From CANHBY01 sp046342195 (GTDB taxonomy: Bacteria > Pseudomonadota > Gammaproteobacteria > Burkholderiales > Burkholderiaceae_C), in contig JBKDQE010000013.1 in NCBI GenBank assembly GCA_046342195.1, forward strand, positions 1 through 64,000: a stretch of 64,000 bases of DNA. Direction: 5' to 3'. The translations under genes and the position numbers were made by a program. The notes beneath the pieces were generated by a model. It searched no databases. It saw only the letters and a list, made by a program, of their open reading frames with translations, and was not told the origin of the DNA. Shown in pieces: positions 8,095 through 15,909 of the stretch; the stretch's first letter is position 1, and each line of letters starts with the position of its first letter.

Positions 8095-8302
8095 GGTGTG
8101 ATGGCATCTGCTTCATTTCTTGGGCTGCATGGCTGGTTCAGAAAAAAGGTGAGGGGGCTGCCTGAAGGGTTTGTTTGTTGATCTGTGACGTTTCTCCCCC
8201 CCTGTATAGGGATGGTGAGCAGGCTGGATCTTGAGTAACATCGGGGGTTTGACCTCTACTCATCAAGTGGCAGCCTACCACTTGCCTATTTTTAGTTTCA
8301 TC

Positions 8303-9310
8303 ATGATTCACATTCCTCTCTGGTTGGCCGCTCTTTTGGGCATGGTCAGCCTGACCTTGGCTATTGGGGCCATCATTGTTTTGGCTCTGCAACAAAAATC
8401 CAGGCCCAAATCGCCAAGCCTTCCAGACGAGTGGGCACTGACTGGCCGTGCTGTCTTCAGCACCCATGAGCGCCGCCTCTTTCGTCTTTTGAGCGAAACT
8501 CTTAGCCAGCATATTATTTTGGCCAAACTTCCGATGGTGCGTTTTTGTCAGCCCATTGATTTTGGCCGCACCCGTTACTGGTATGACCTTCTTGGCTCAA
8601 ACTATGTGAGCTTCGCGATTTGTGCGTCAAATGGTCGTGTTCTCGCTGCGATTGACATCGATAAAGATCGTTATGGCGATGAAACCAGCCAGTTGCGACT
8701 GAGCATGAAAATCAAGCGCGCTGCCTTAAGAAGCTGTCGCATCCGTTACCTGCGAGTTCCCGCAGGTGCCACCTTGACAGAAGCAGAAATTAAATTGCTG
8801 GTGTCTCCTGCCCGAGGATTTTTCGATGAAAATTTCTTGAAACAAAATGACGAGGGAGCTATTCTTCAAGCAGAGACGCCTCCATCTGAGGGCAGCAAAC
8901 TCTCTAGCTTGACCGCCGAAACGACAGCCCGCCTGGTGCGAGCCCGTGAATCTTTAGCCAGCGCCGTCGCTTCCCGGCGAGCTCAGCGTAAAAGTTTTTG
9001 GGTGGAATCCAATAGTTTGTTTCAGGATTCTTTCTTTGCCTTGGATAGCCGGTTTGCAGGTTCAGATCCGCAAGAGGCACCAGTAACATTGCAGCCCAAG
9101 CTCACAGAGGAAGCTTTCATTCCAATGCCGCCAAGGCCAGAACAAGCACCAGTCATTGGAGAGCATTTGTCAGAGCAGGGAGGCTTGGAAGTCTCTTTGG
9201 CTGAGAGCAATGACCAGGCAGCATTCAGCGCACATGGCCGGCCAGAGCAGGCGACCTTGGCCCCCCCCCCCTGTAGAACCCCCTATTCGCTCTCAAGAGA
9301 GCTTATATGA
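8303..9310 (+). CDS. DUF2726-like membrane-anchored protein, frame interrupted at a poly-C tract
   Basis: From the ATG at 8303 the protein starts with one hydrophobic segment (about residues 3-28), then a domain resembling DUF2726 (about 45-185). That domain includes FSTHERRLFRLLSETLSQ, VSFAICASNGRVLAAIDID and a basic C-terminal part; the family may be related to nuclease-like folds. An acidic, Pro-rich tail follows. An in-frame TTG at 8231 would add 24 residues but would put the membrane segment further in. At an 11-C run (9261-9271) the frame leads to a stop at 9308-9310. With ten Cs it would continue 39 residues further, to a TAA at 9426-9428, just before tgt. The longer form looks like the ancestral one. 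Function is unknown. Confidence 0.6.
   Translation: MIHIPLWLAALLGMVSLTLAIGAIIVLALQQKSRPKSPSLPDEWALTGRAVFSTHERRLFRLLSETLSQHIILAKLPMVRFCQPIDFGRTRYWYDLLGSNYVSFAICASNGRVLAAIDIDKDRYGDETSQLRLSMKIKRAALRSCRIRYLRVPAGATLTEAEIKLLVSPARGFFDENFLKQNDEGAILQAETPPSEGSKLSSLTAETTARLVRARESLASAVASRRAQRKSFWVESNSLFQDSFFALDSRFAGSDPQEAPVTLQPKLTEEAFIPMPPRPEQAPVIGEHLSEQGGLEVSLAESNDQAAFSAHGRPEQATLAPPPCRTPYSLSRELI
9261..9271 (+). repeat. Homopolymeric C11 tract in the DUF2726-like gene
   Basis: Eleven consecutive C residues lie in the Pro-rich tail of the gene. One C fewer would extend the reading frame to 9428. Candidate phase-variable tract or sequencing/assembly artefact. Confidence 0.7.
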
Positions 9311-9431
9311 TCGCCGGCAGCCCTTGGTGGTCAATATTACTCTGGAAGATGCCGTACCATCAGAGCAACTCCGGGAGGCATTACCCTTAGGTTCTGAAGA
9401 AGCCCGTCACGTTGCTAGAGCCTGTTAAGAC

Positions 9432-10559
9432 TTACACCCCCCTGGATCGGTCAGCCTTAAAGCGGCTGACGAAATCGCTGAACTTGCTGGCCTCCAAGGC
9501 TTCGCGTATTTCACGCATCAGGTTTAAATAGTAGTGCAGGTTGTGAATGCTGCTCAGCATGGGCCCCAGCATTTCGCCGCAACGATCCAAGTGGTGCAGG
9601 TACGCGCGTGAGAAATTTTGGCAGGTGTAGCAGGTGCAGGTCTCGTCGATGGGCTGCTTGTCGAGCTTATAACGCGCGTTGCGAAGCTTGAGGTCGCCGA
9701 AACGGGTAAAGAGGTGCCCGTTGCGGGCATTGCGGGTGGGCATGACACAGTCGAACATATCAATCCCTTGCCCCACACTTTCCACCAGGTCTTCGGGAGT
9801 GCCTACCCCCATCAAGTAACGCGGCTTGTTGGCGGGCAGCTGAGGGGCCGTATGGTGCAAAATGCGCAGCATGTCTTCTTTAGGTTCACCCACGCTGAGC
9901 CCCCCGATGGCGTAACCGGGAAGGTTCAAGTCTGTCAGGCCGGCGAGTGATTCTTCGCGCAATGACTCAAACATGCCCCCCTGCACAATGCCAAAAAGTG
10001 AGTTGCTGTTTTCCAGCCGTACCAGTTCATCTTTGCAGCGATGCGCCCAGCGAAGGCTCATTTCCATGCTGAGGCGGGCCGTGCGCTCGGTGGTCAGCAC
10101 CCCCTGGGTTTCGTAAGGGGTGCATTCATCGAATTGCATGACAATGTCGGCATTGAGTGCGTGCTGAATTTGCATGCTCACCTCAGGGGTGAGCCAGAGT
10201 TTGTCTCCATTGACCGGGGAGGCAAAACGCACGCCTTCTTCGCTGATTTTGCGCATCTCTCCGAGGCTCCAGACTTGAAAGCCCCCACTGTCTGTCAAGA
10301 TGGGCTTTTGCCAGCTCTCAAAATGGTGCAGGCCTCCAAAGTGGCCAATGACCTCCAGCCCAGGGCGCAACCAGAGGTGAAAAGTGTTGCCTAAAATGAT
10401 CTGCGCCCCCATTTCTTCGAGAGAGCGAGGCATGACTCCCTTGACTGTGCCGTAGGTGCCTACCGGCATGAAAATGGGCGTTTCGACGACGCCATGGGGT
10501 AAGCTTATTTGGCCGCGTCGTGCCTGCCCCTCAGTGTTGAGCAGCTGGAAGTTGAGCAT
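9432..10559 (-). CDS. tgt: Queuine tRNA-ribosyltransferase (bacterial Tgt)
   Basis: This 375-residue TIM-barrel enzyme exchanges guanine-34 for preQ1 in GUN-anticodon tRNAs. Motifs include TPIFMPVGTYGTVKGVMP, the catalytic Asp in LTDSGGFQVWSLG, FGIVQGGMFESLREES, GYAIGGLSVGEPKEDM and DCVMPTRNARNGHLF (second Asp). The zinc site is seen as CTCYTC with a distal His. The open frame extends upstream to 10877, but those 106 residues are the antisense shadow of the eptA-like gene, so I use the ATG at 10559 (MLNFQLL), which fits the family length. It overlaps the 3' end of the eptA-like gene by 29 bases, so the two are probably cotranscribed. Convergent with the DUF2726-like gene. Confidence 0.93.
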   Translation of the reverse strand: MLNFQLLNTEGQARRGQISLPHGVVETPIFMPVGTYGTVKGVMPRSLEEMGAQIILGNTFHLWLRPGLEVIGHFGGLHHFESWQKPILTDSGGFQVWSLGEMRKISEEGVRFASPVNGDKLWLTPEVSMQIQHALNADIVMQFDECTPYETQGVLTTERTARLSMEMSLRWAHRCKDELVRLENSNSLFGIVQGGMFESLREESLAGLTDLNLPGYAIGGLSVGEPKEDMLRILHHTAPQLPANKPRYLMGVGTPEDLVESVGQGIDMFDCVMPTRNARNGHLFTRFGDLKLRNARYKLDKQPIDETCTCYTCQNFSRAYLHHLDRCGEMLGPMLSSIHNLHYYLNLMREIREALEASKFSDFVSRFKADRSRGV

Positions 10560-12243
10560 GGGTATGGTCCGGTGGAAAGCTGAGATGGCTGGATGCTGTT
10601 GGAGGGGTGCAGGGGGCGAGAATATCCAGGCTGGTGTTGGCGGCTTGGGTACGGACTTGTGCCAGTTGCAGCACCGTATGAAAAAAATGGTCATGCGAGA
10701 AGGGCTTGTGGCTTTGACCCTGGATGCACTCCATCGACCAGCCCCGTTCACGTTGCATGGCGGGTGAGAGCCACAATACCATGGGCACATGGGTTTGTTC
10801 AGAAGGGGCCAAACGATAGGGCATGCCATGCAGATAAAGCCCTTTTTCTCCGAGCGATTCGCCGTGATCTGACACATACAGTAGTGCCGTTGGGCGAGAT
10901 TGACGGCTTAACCAATCGATGGTTTCGGCGAGAACGTAGTCAGTGTATCGAAGCGAGTTGTCATAAGCATTGATGAGATGCTCAGGGCTGCAGTTGGCCA
11001 GGGAATGGCTGGTGCACTCAGGCTGAAAATGCTTGTGCGCTGCTGGTGACCGCTTGTAGTAAGCCGGCCCGTGGCTGCCCATGGGGTGCAGCACCACCAC
11101 GGTGCCTTGGACGCGTTGCTCAGGAGGCAACATCTCCAGATGTAGCGGCAACTGTTGCAGCAAAATTTCATCGAAGCAGTCATCGTCATTGCACAGGCCG
11201 GGCACTTTTTGTGCTCTCAAGTTGACATTTGGAATGCGGTCACAAACGCCTTTGCAGCCAGATTGGTTATCCAGCCAGAGCACGGCCAGCCCCGCGCGCT
11301 GAAGAACGTCCAGCAGCCCCTCTGAGGGCCCCGTTTGCGACAGAAACCCATCACGTCCCAAGGGCGAAAACATGCAGGGCAGGGACGTTTGGGTGTTGGT
11401 GCCGCATGAAGTGACTTGAGAGAAGTAGGTGAGCTGCCCTTGGGCAGCGAGGGCCTGGAGGCGGGGCGTGGTGTCTCGTATGTAGCCCCCAAGACCAAAA
11501 TTGGCGGCTCTGGCTGTTTCGCCCACCACCAGCACAATCATGGGAGATAATTCAAGGCCTTTCGGGGAAGAAAGCAAGTGTGCATCTTGACCCACCTGTT
11601 TCATTGGTTCTTGTGCCTGGGCTGCCTTTCCCATCGACAGGTCAATCAACCCGTAGACCGTATTGAAGGGGTTGATCATGTAGCGAAGTGATTTGTGATT
11701 GCGCATGAGCGAGGCCAGATCATCAAAGGCAAGCCATAGCATGGCAACACAAACCAGCAAGCTCACAATACCGAGAGCCCCTTGCTGAAGCAGCAGGCGC
11801 CAGGGCTTGATGGGTTGCAGGTTTTGGCGCCACCACCAGACCCCAGGCAACACAACTCCGAGAAGCAAGCTGACTGCCAGTGGCCATGAAAGCAGGTCTC
11901 GCGCCTCTCGAACATCGGTGTGGATGACATTGGCCACCATGCTGGGGTCAATCACTACACCATAGGTGAGCATAAAGTAACAGCTGGAAGCCGCCACGGT
12001 CAGAAGCAGCAAGCCAGCCCCTTTGAGCCAGCGAGGCCAGAGGGTCAAGGCCAAAAAAGCGGTCGAGAAGGAAATCAGTGCCGGAATCAAAAAAGCGAGG
12101 GTTTTGGAGGCTTGGACGGGAGTGATTTCAGGCAGACGCGCAACAGCCAACCACAGGGGGAGGTTTCCGATTGTGGCCAGCCACAAAGCCAGCATCAGCA
12201 GGAGGGTGATGGGGTGCCAAACGTTGCGATGTAATAGCAGCAT
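10531..12243 (-). CDS. eptA: Lipid A phosphoethanolamine transferase (EptA/MCR family)
   Basis: This inner-membrane enzyme has five predicted N-terminal membrane helices (about residues 10-190) and a periplasmic sulfatase/alkaline-phosphatase-fold domain. It would transfer phosphoethanolamine from PE to lipid A phosphates, lowering surface charge; relatives confer polymyxin resistance. Visible motifs are VVGETARAANFGLGGY (nucleophile Thr in ETAR), TSCGTNTQTSLPCMFS, HPMGSHGPAYYKR and YVSDHGESLGEKGLYLHG (metal-binding Asp/His). Paired cysteines in the soluble domain fit the family's disulfides. The frame is open to 12306 (591 residues). I chose the ATG at 12243, because homologues begin near the first helix; neither start has a clear ribosome-binding site. 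It overlaps tgt and is divergent from recG. An EptB/OpgE-like role is possible. Confidence 0.85.
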   Translation of the reverse strand: MLLLHRNVWHPITLLLMLALWLATIGNLPLWLAVARLPEITPVQASKTLAFLIPALISFSTAFLALTLWPRWLKGAGLLLLTVAASSCYFMLTYGVVIDPSMVANVIHTDVREARDLLSWPLAVSLLLGVVLPGVWWWRQNLQPIKPWRLLLQQGALGIVSLLVCVAMLWLAFDDLASLMRNHKSLRYMINPFNTVYGLIDLSMGKAAQAQEPMKQVGQDAHLLSSPKGLELSPMIVLVVGETARAANFGLGGYIRDTTPRLQALAAQGQLTYFSQVTSCGTNTQTSLPCMFSPLGRDGFLSQTGPSEGLLDVLQRAGLAVLWLDNQSGCKGVCDRIPNVNLRAQKVPGLCNDDDCFDEILLQQLPLHLEMLPPEQRVQGTVVVLHPMGSHGPAYYKRSPAAHKHFQPECTSHSLANCSPEHLINAYDNSLRYTDYVLAETIDWLSRQSRPTALLYVSDHGESLGEKGLYLHGMPYRLAPSEQTHVPMVLWLSPAMQRERGWSMECIQGQSHKPFSHDHFFHTVLQLAQVRTQAANTSLDILAPCTPPTASSHLSFPPDHTHAQLPAAQH

Positions 12244-12380
12244 GAACAGAATGGTGGGATAAAACCTGCATTGTGCCTTGTCAAAAACCATATCAGAAGG
12301 GTGCATTCATGATTCAGGGGGTTCAATAAGCAGGCATGAACATTGACAATGGCTGCACGCAGCATTGCAATCCATGAATC

Positions 12381-14471
12381 ATGTCATCACACATCCCGAC
12401 CCAATCACCAGTGATCGCATCCAAAGCCAAGTCAGGTCCTCAAAAAGTGATGATCAAGCTTGGTCTTCGCAGTGATATTGATTTGGCCTTGCATCTGCCA
12501 CTTCGCTACGAAGATGAAACCCGCTTGGACTTGATCGCTCAAATTCAGGACGGGCAGACAGCGCAGGTTCAGGGTTGGGTCAGTCATTGTGAAATTCACA
12601 CTCGAAATCGTCGGCAGCTGATCGCAAGGATGGTCGACGCTCGCGGCGATGAGTTGATCCTGCGTTTTTTGAACTTTTACCCTGCTATTCAAAAATCCTT
12701 GGCAGAGGGTTCCCTGGTTCGGGTTCGGGGTGAAGTTCGGGGCGGGTTTTGGGGGCGTGAAATGGTGCATCCAAGCGTCAAGGTGGTCACAGACGACACC
12801 CCACTGGCAATGGCGCTCACTCCAGTTTACCCGGCCAGTGCAGGTTTGCCGCAAGCCTATCTGCGCAAGGCCATTGCCTCGGGCTTAAGCCGTGCAGATT
12901 TGTCGGAGGTTCTTCCGCCTGATATTCTTCCTACAGGCTTTCCCAGTTTACGGGATGCTTTACATAGTTTGCATCACCCTGGGCCCGAGAGTTCCCTGGA
13001 AGCCATGGAAAATCGAAGCCACCCCGCATGGCAGAGGCTCAAGTTTGACGAATTGCTGGCCCAACAGATTTCTCAATTGCAAGCTCAACGTGAGCGGGCC
13101 TTACAGCGTGCGCCGCGCTTTGATATGCGACCCGGTGGGCTGCATGAGCGCTTGCTGGCCCAGCTGCCTTTCCACCTGACTCCCGCTCAACGCCGGGTGG
13201 TTGAGGAAATTGCAAATGATTTACAGCGAAACATCCCAATGCATCGTTTGTTGCAAGGTGATGTAGGCTCTGGCAAGACAGTGGTGGCCGCCATCAGTGC
13301 GGCCTTGGCCATGGAATGGGGTTGGCAATGCGCACTGATGGCCCCCACCGAAATTTTGGCGGAACAGCATTTCAGAAAGCTCGTGGATTGGCTGGAGCCA
13401 TTGGGTATTCAGGTGGCTTGGCTGACGGGAAGTCGCAAAGGCAGGCAACGCCATGAGATGCTGAAGCAGGTGGCTCAAGGAGTGGCCTCGTTGGTGGTAG
13501 GCACCCACGCCGTGATTCAGGAGGAAGTGGAGTTTCACCGATTGGGCTTGGCCATCATTGATGAGCAACATCGTTTTGGCGTGGCACAAAGGCTGGCACT
13601 TCGCGCCAAGCTTCAGTTGGCTGATTTAAGCGAGGCTAAGGGGCCACTTGAAGCACACCTCCTGATGATGAGCGCCACCCCCATTCCACGCACCTTGGCC
13701 ATGACTGTTTTTGCAGACCTTGATATCAGCACGATTGATGAACTGCCACCTGGGCGCACCCCGATTGTGACTAAGGTATTCAGCGACGCACGGCGAGAAG
13801 AGATTGTGGCCCAAATCGCGCTTGAGGTGGCCCGGGGGCGTCAGGTTTACTGGGTTTGCCCCTTGATTGAGGAAAGCGAAAAGATGGACTTGCAAAATGC
13901 CACAGCGACTCATGCGGAGCTTTGTGCGCAGCTGCCTGGTACTGTGGTGGGTTTACTTCATGGGCGGATGAGCAGCACTGAAAAAGCGGCGGTCATGGCG
14001 CGTTTCAGTGCTGGTGACATGGGGGTCATGGTCAGCACCACTGTGATTGAAGTGGGTGTGGATGTGCCCAATGCCAGCCTGATGGTCATTGAGCATGCTG
14101 AGCGCTTTGGCCTGAGCCAGCTGCATCAGTTGCGAGGGCGCGTGGGGCGCGGCTCGGTGGCCAGTGTGTGTGTCTTGATTTACTCTCCCCCCCTGAGCCT
14201 GACCGGCAAAAACCGGCTTAAAGCCATGGCCGAAACCAACGATGGCTTCGAGATTGCCCGACGTGATCTTGAAATTCGAGGTCCGGGGGAATTTCTGGGG
14301 GCGCGGCAGTCTGGGGCGGCCTTATTGCGTTTCGCTGATTTACAAGCTGACCTGCATTTGGTGGAGGCCGCCCGCAAAGCGGCAAAATGGTTATTGGCCG
14401 GGCACCCCAAGGCTGCAGAGCGCCATTTGGCACGCTGGCGCAGCGTTCGGCCTGATTATCTGAAGGCTTAG
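12381..14471 (+). CDS. recG: ATP-dependent DNA helicase RecG
   Basis: This 696-residue helicase remodels stalled replication forks and branched recombination intermediates. The N-terminal wedge/OB domain (about 1-200) includes GPQKVMIKLGLRSDIDLALH and LPLRYEDET. The SF2 motor has LLQGDVGSGKTVVAA (Walker A), the DEQHRFGV box, MMSATPIPRTLAMTVFADLD, and the C-terminal helicase region with VGVDVPNASLMVIEHAERFG and QLHQLRGRVGRG. The C-terminal RecG-specific region (FEIARRDLEIRGPGEFLG) is complete. It is divergently arranged with the eptA-like gene. Its TAG stop (14469-14471) is formed by the first bases of a 41-bp repeat that also occurs at 35885-35925, so the natural C-terminus may have been slightly altered. 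Confidence 0.94.
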   Translation: MSSHIPTQSPVIASKAKSGPQKVMIKLGLRSDIDLALHLPLRYEDETRLDLIAQIQDGQTAQVQGWVSHCEIHTRNRRQLIARMVDARGDELILRFLNFYPAIQKSLAEGSLVRVRGEVRGGFWGREMVHPSVKVVTDDTPLAMALTPVYPASAGLPQAYLRKAIASGLSRADLSEVLPPDILPTGFPSLRDALHSLHHPGPESSLEAMENRSHPAWQRLKFDELLAQQISQLQAQRERALQRAPRFDMRPGGLHERLLAQLPFHLTPAQRRVVEEIANDLQRNIPMHRLLQGDVGSGKTVVAAISAALAMEWGWQCALMAPTEILAEQHFRKLVDWLEPLGIQVAWLTGSRKGRQRHEMLKQVAQGVASLVVGTHAVIQEEVEFHRLGLAIIDEQHRFGVAQRLALRAKLQLADLSEAKGPLEAHLLMMSATPIPRTLAMTVFADLDISTIDELPPGRTPIVTKVFSDARREEIVAQIALEVARGRQVYWVCPLIEESEKMDLQNATATHAELCAQLPGTVVGLLHGRMSSTEKAAVMARFSAGDMGVMVSTTVIEVGVDVPNASLMVIEHAERFGLSQLHQLRGRVGRGSVASVCVLIYSPPLSLTGKNRLKAMAETNDGFEIARRDLEIRGPGEFLGARQSGAALLRFADLQADLHLVEAARKAAKWLLAGHPKAAERHLARWRSVRPDYLKA

Positions 14472-14509
14472 GGCCTGTTAACACTAAAGATGCCAGTGCG
14501 AACGCGGTC
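14469..14509 (+). repeat. 41-bp IS-end-like repeat, copy 1
   Basis: It starts TAGGGCCTGTTAACACTAAA and runs to GGTC at 14509. An inverted copy with one mismatch lies at 35885-35925. A partial match of the outer bases (TAGGGCCTGTT) occurs at 46630-46640. It looks like the terminal repeat of an insertion sequence whose body is missing here. It overlaps the recG stop codon. Confidence 0.6.
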
Positions 14510-14649
14510 ATTGGGGCGCAGCAAGGCCTTGCACGTCTCGCCAAGGCGAATCTGGGCAGCGAGCGCTCAGGATAGACGCTGCTGAGTCGCCTATAAAAAA
14601 GATGAGGTACTAAAGACGCTTTATTTCAAAAAACGTCGCTCTGAGGGAT

Positions 14650-14657
14650 GCCGAAAA
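14650..14657 (+). promoter_or_regulatory. Possible sigma28 -10 element for fliC
   Basis: GCCGAAAA lies 84 bases before the fliC ATG and differs in one position from the flagellar sigma28 -10 consensus GCCGATAA. No clear TAAA box sits at the usual 15-base spacing (a TAAAG at 14611 is too far), so support is partial. Confidence 0.25.
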
Positions 14658-14740
14658 TAAAGACACAGGCTGAAACATTTCGTGAGCCTGAAGCCTGCGG
14701 TAATCAGGCCGCAATGGTTGTCTTTTTAGGAGTGGACGTG

Positions 14741-15550
14741 ATGGCACAAACGATCAACACCAATGTCGCATCTTTAAATGCCCAGAGAAATGTATCAGCG
14801 TCTCAGTTGTCACTTAAAACATCCATGGAGCGTCTTTCTTCCGGATTGCGGGTCAATTCGGCCAAAGATGATGCAGCAGGCTTAGCGATTGCCGAGCGCA
14901 TGAGTGCTCAGGTCAGGGGAATGAGCGTGGCCATCCGAAATGCCAATGACGGCATCTCGCTGGCCCAAACCGCAGAAGGCGCCTTGGCAACAATCACGGA
15001 CGCTCTCCAGCGGATGCGTGAGTTGGCGGTGCAAGCTCAAAATGGTACCAATGGCACCACTGACCGCAGCAACATGGATACAGAATTTCAACAACTTTCT
15101 CAAGAGATCACTCGGATTGCCACCCAGACCCGATTCAATAATTCAGCCATCATTGATGCAGCAGGATCAGGTACCAAAACTTTTCAGGTAGGGGCCAATA
15201 ACGCTGAAACTTTCACTTTGACAACAAATACGGTGACCACCGTAGGTGGTGATCTGACCACGTCAGCGAACGCATCAACCGCACTCTCGGCCATTGATGC
15301 CAAATTGGATACCATTACCACCGACCGTGCCACCTACGGTGCAGCCATGAGCCGGCTTCAATTTGCCATCTCGAATTTGCAAATTTCCAGTGAGGCGCAA
15401 TCTGCGGCACGCGGACGCATCATGGACGCAGATTTTGCGGCAGAAACCTCTAATTTGTCGAGGGCACAAATTTTGCAGCAGGCTGGTGGGGCCATGATAG
15501 CCCAAGCCAACCAGATGCCTCAGCAGGTCATGCAACTTCTTAAAGGTTGA
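14741..15550 (+). CDS. fliC: Flagellin (short, core-domain type)
   Basis: This 269-residue flagellin forms the filament. The conserved N-terminal D0/D1 region (about 1-140) has INTNVASLNAQRNVSASQ, SSGLRVNSAKDDAAGLAI and TDALQRMRELAVQAQNGT. The conserved C-terminal region (about 185-269) has SRLQFAISNLQISSEAQSAA and DFAAETSNLSRAQILQQAG, ending in MPQQVMQLLKG. The variable middle is very short (about 45 residues), so the filament surface domains D2/D3 are essentially absent. The open frame starts at 14648, but the ATG at 14741, preceded by TTAGGAG at about 14725-14731, gives the standard MAQTINTN start. No chaperone gene fliS follows; fliD is downstream after a MITE. Confidence 0.93.
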   Translation: MAQTINTNVASLNAQRNVSASQLSLKTSMERLSSGLRVNSAKDDAAGLAIAERMSAQVRGMSVAIRNANDGISLAQTAEGALATITDALQRMRELAVQAQNGTNGTTDRSNMDTEFQQLSQEITRIATQTRFNNSAIIDAAGSGTKTFQVGANNAETFTLTTNTVTTVGGDLTTSANASTALSAIDAKLDTITTDRATYGAAMSRLQFAISNLQISSEAQSAARGRIMDADFAAETSNLSRAQILQQAGGAMIAQANQMPQQVMQLLKG

Positions 15551-15749
15551 GTCAGGCCTGGTCACCTTCAAAATTGAGCCTCAATCTGTCTACTTGACAC
15601 CTTGCTGCTGAGCCTGTCTTCAGTAGCTTGGAGGATTTTTTCAAAAATAAGCCTCAAGTTCTTGATTCAAGAGCCGAATTATCCTGACGAAGCGAATCGA
15701 TGTAGGAGACTTCTTGGACGCCTACTTTTCTGGAGTGTTCAGATTCTTA

Positions 15750-15883
15750 TAGAACTTACGCGAAACAGTCACTTCATTCCGCATTGCGAAAAATCTTGCA
15801 ATTCCTCGAAAGCAAAAATTACGTAAGTTGTTGATTTGCATAGAATTTAATAATATTTAAAAATTTCTTTTGCGTAAGTCCTA
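15750..15883 (+). repeat. MITE copy 2 (134 bp) upstream of fliD
   Basis: It begins TAGAACTTACGCGAAA (15750-15765) and ends TTTTGCGTAAGTCCTA (15868-15883). It has the same length and orientation as the copy at 6946-7079, with only a handful of differences. It lies 26 bases before the fliD ATG. The rest of the 15551-15909 gap, between fliC and the MITE, shows no gene; no clear T-tailed terminator for fliC was found. Confidence 0.8.
15831..15859 (+). promoter_or_regulatory. Sigma70-like promoter inside MITE, facing fliD
   Basis: TTGATT (15831-15836) and TATTTA (15854-15859) with a 17-base spacer, identical to the pair in MITE copy 1. It points to fliD at 15910. It would give fliD a promoter independent of the flagellar cascade, if active. 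Confidence 0.35.
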
Positions 15884-15909
15884 TCTTATAAACCCTGCCG
15901 GAGTTTTCC

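Noticed and set aside
10560..10877. 106-residue N-terminal extension of Tgt
   Set aside because: It overlaps the 3' end of the eptA-like gene in another frame and has no Tgt-like sequence; the family start fits 10559.
14611..14657. Full sigma28 promoter for fliC (TAAAG at 14611 with GCCGAAAA at 14650)
   Set aside because: The spacing is about twice the required 15 bases; only the -10-like part is kept as a weak candidate.
6946..15883. Composite transposon formed by the two MITE copies
   Set aside because: The interval is ordinary housekeeping genes in both directions and the MITEs are in direct orientation with separate TA-like targets; independent insertions are simpler.
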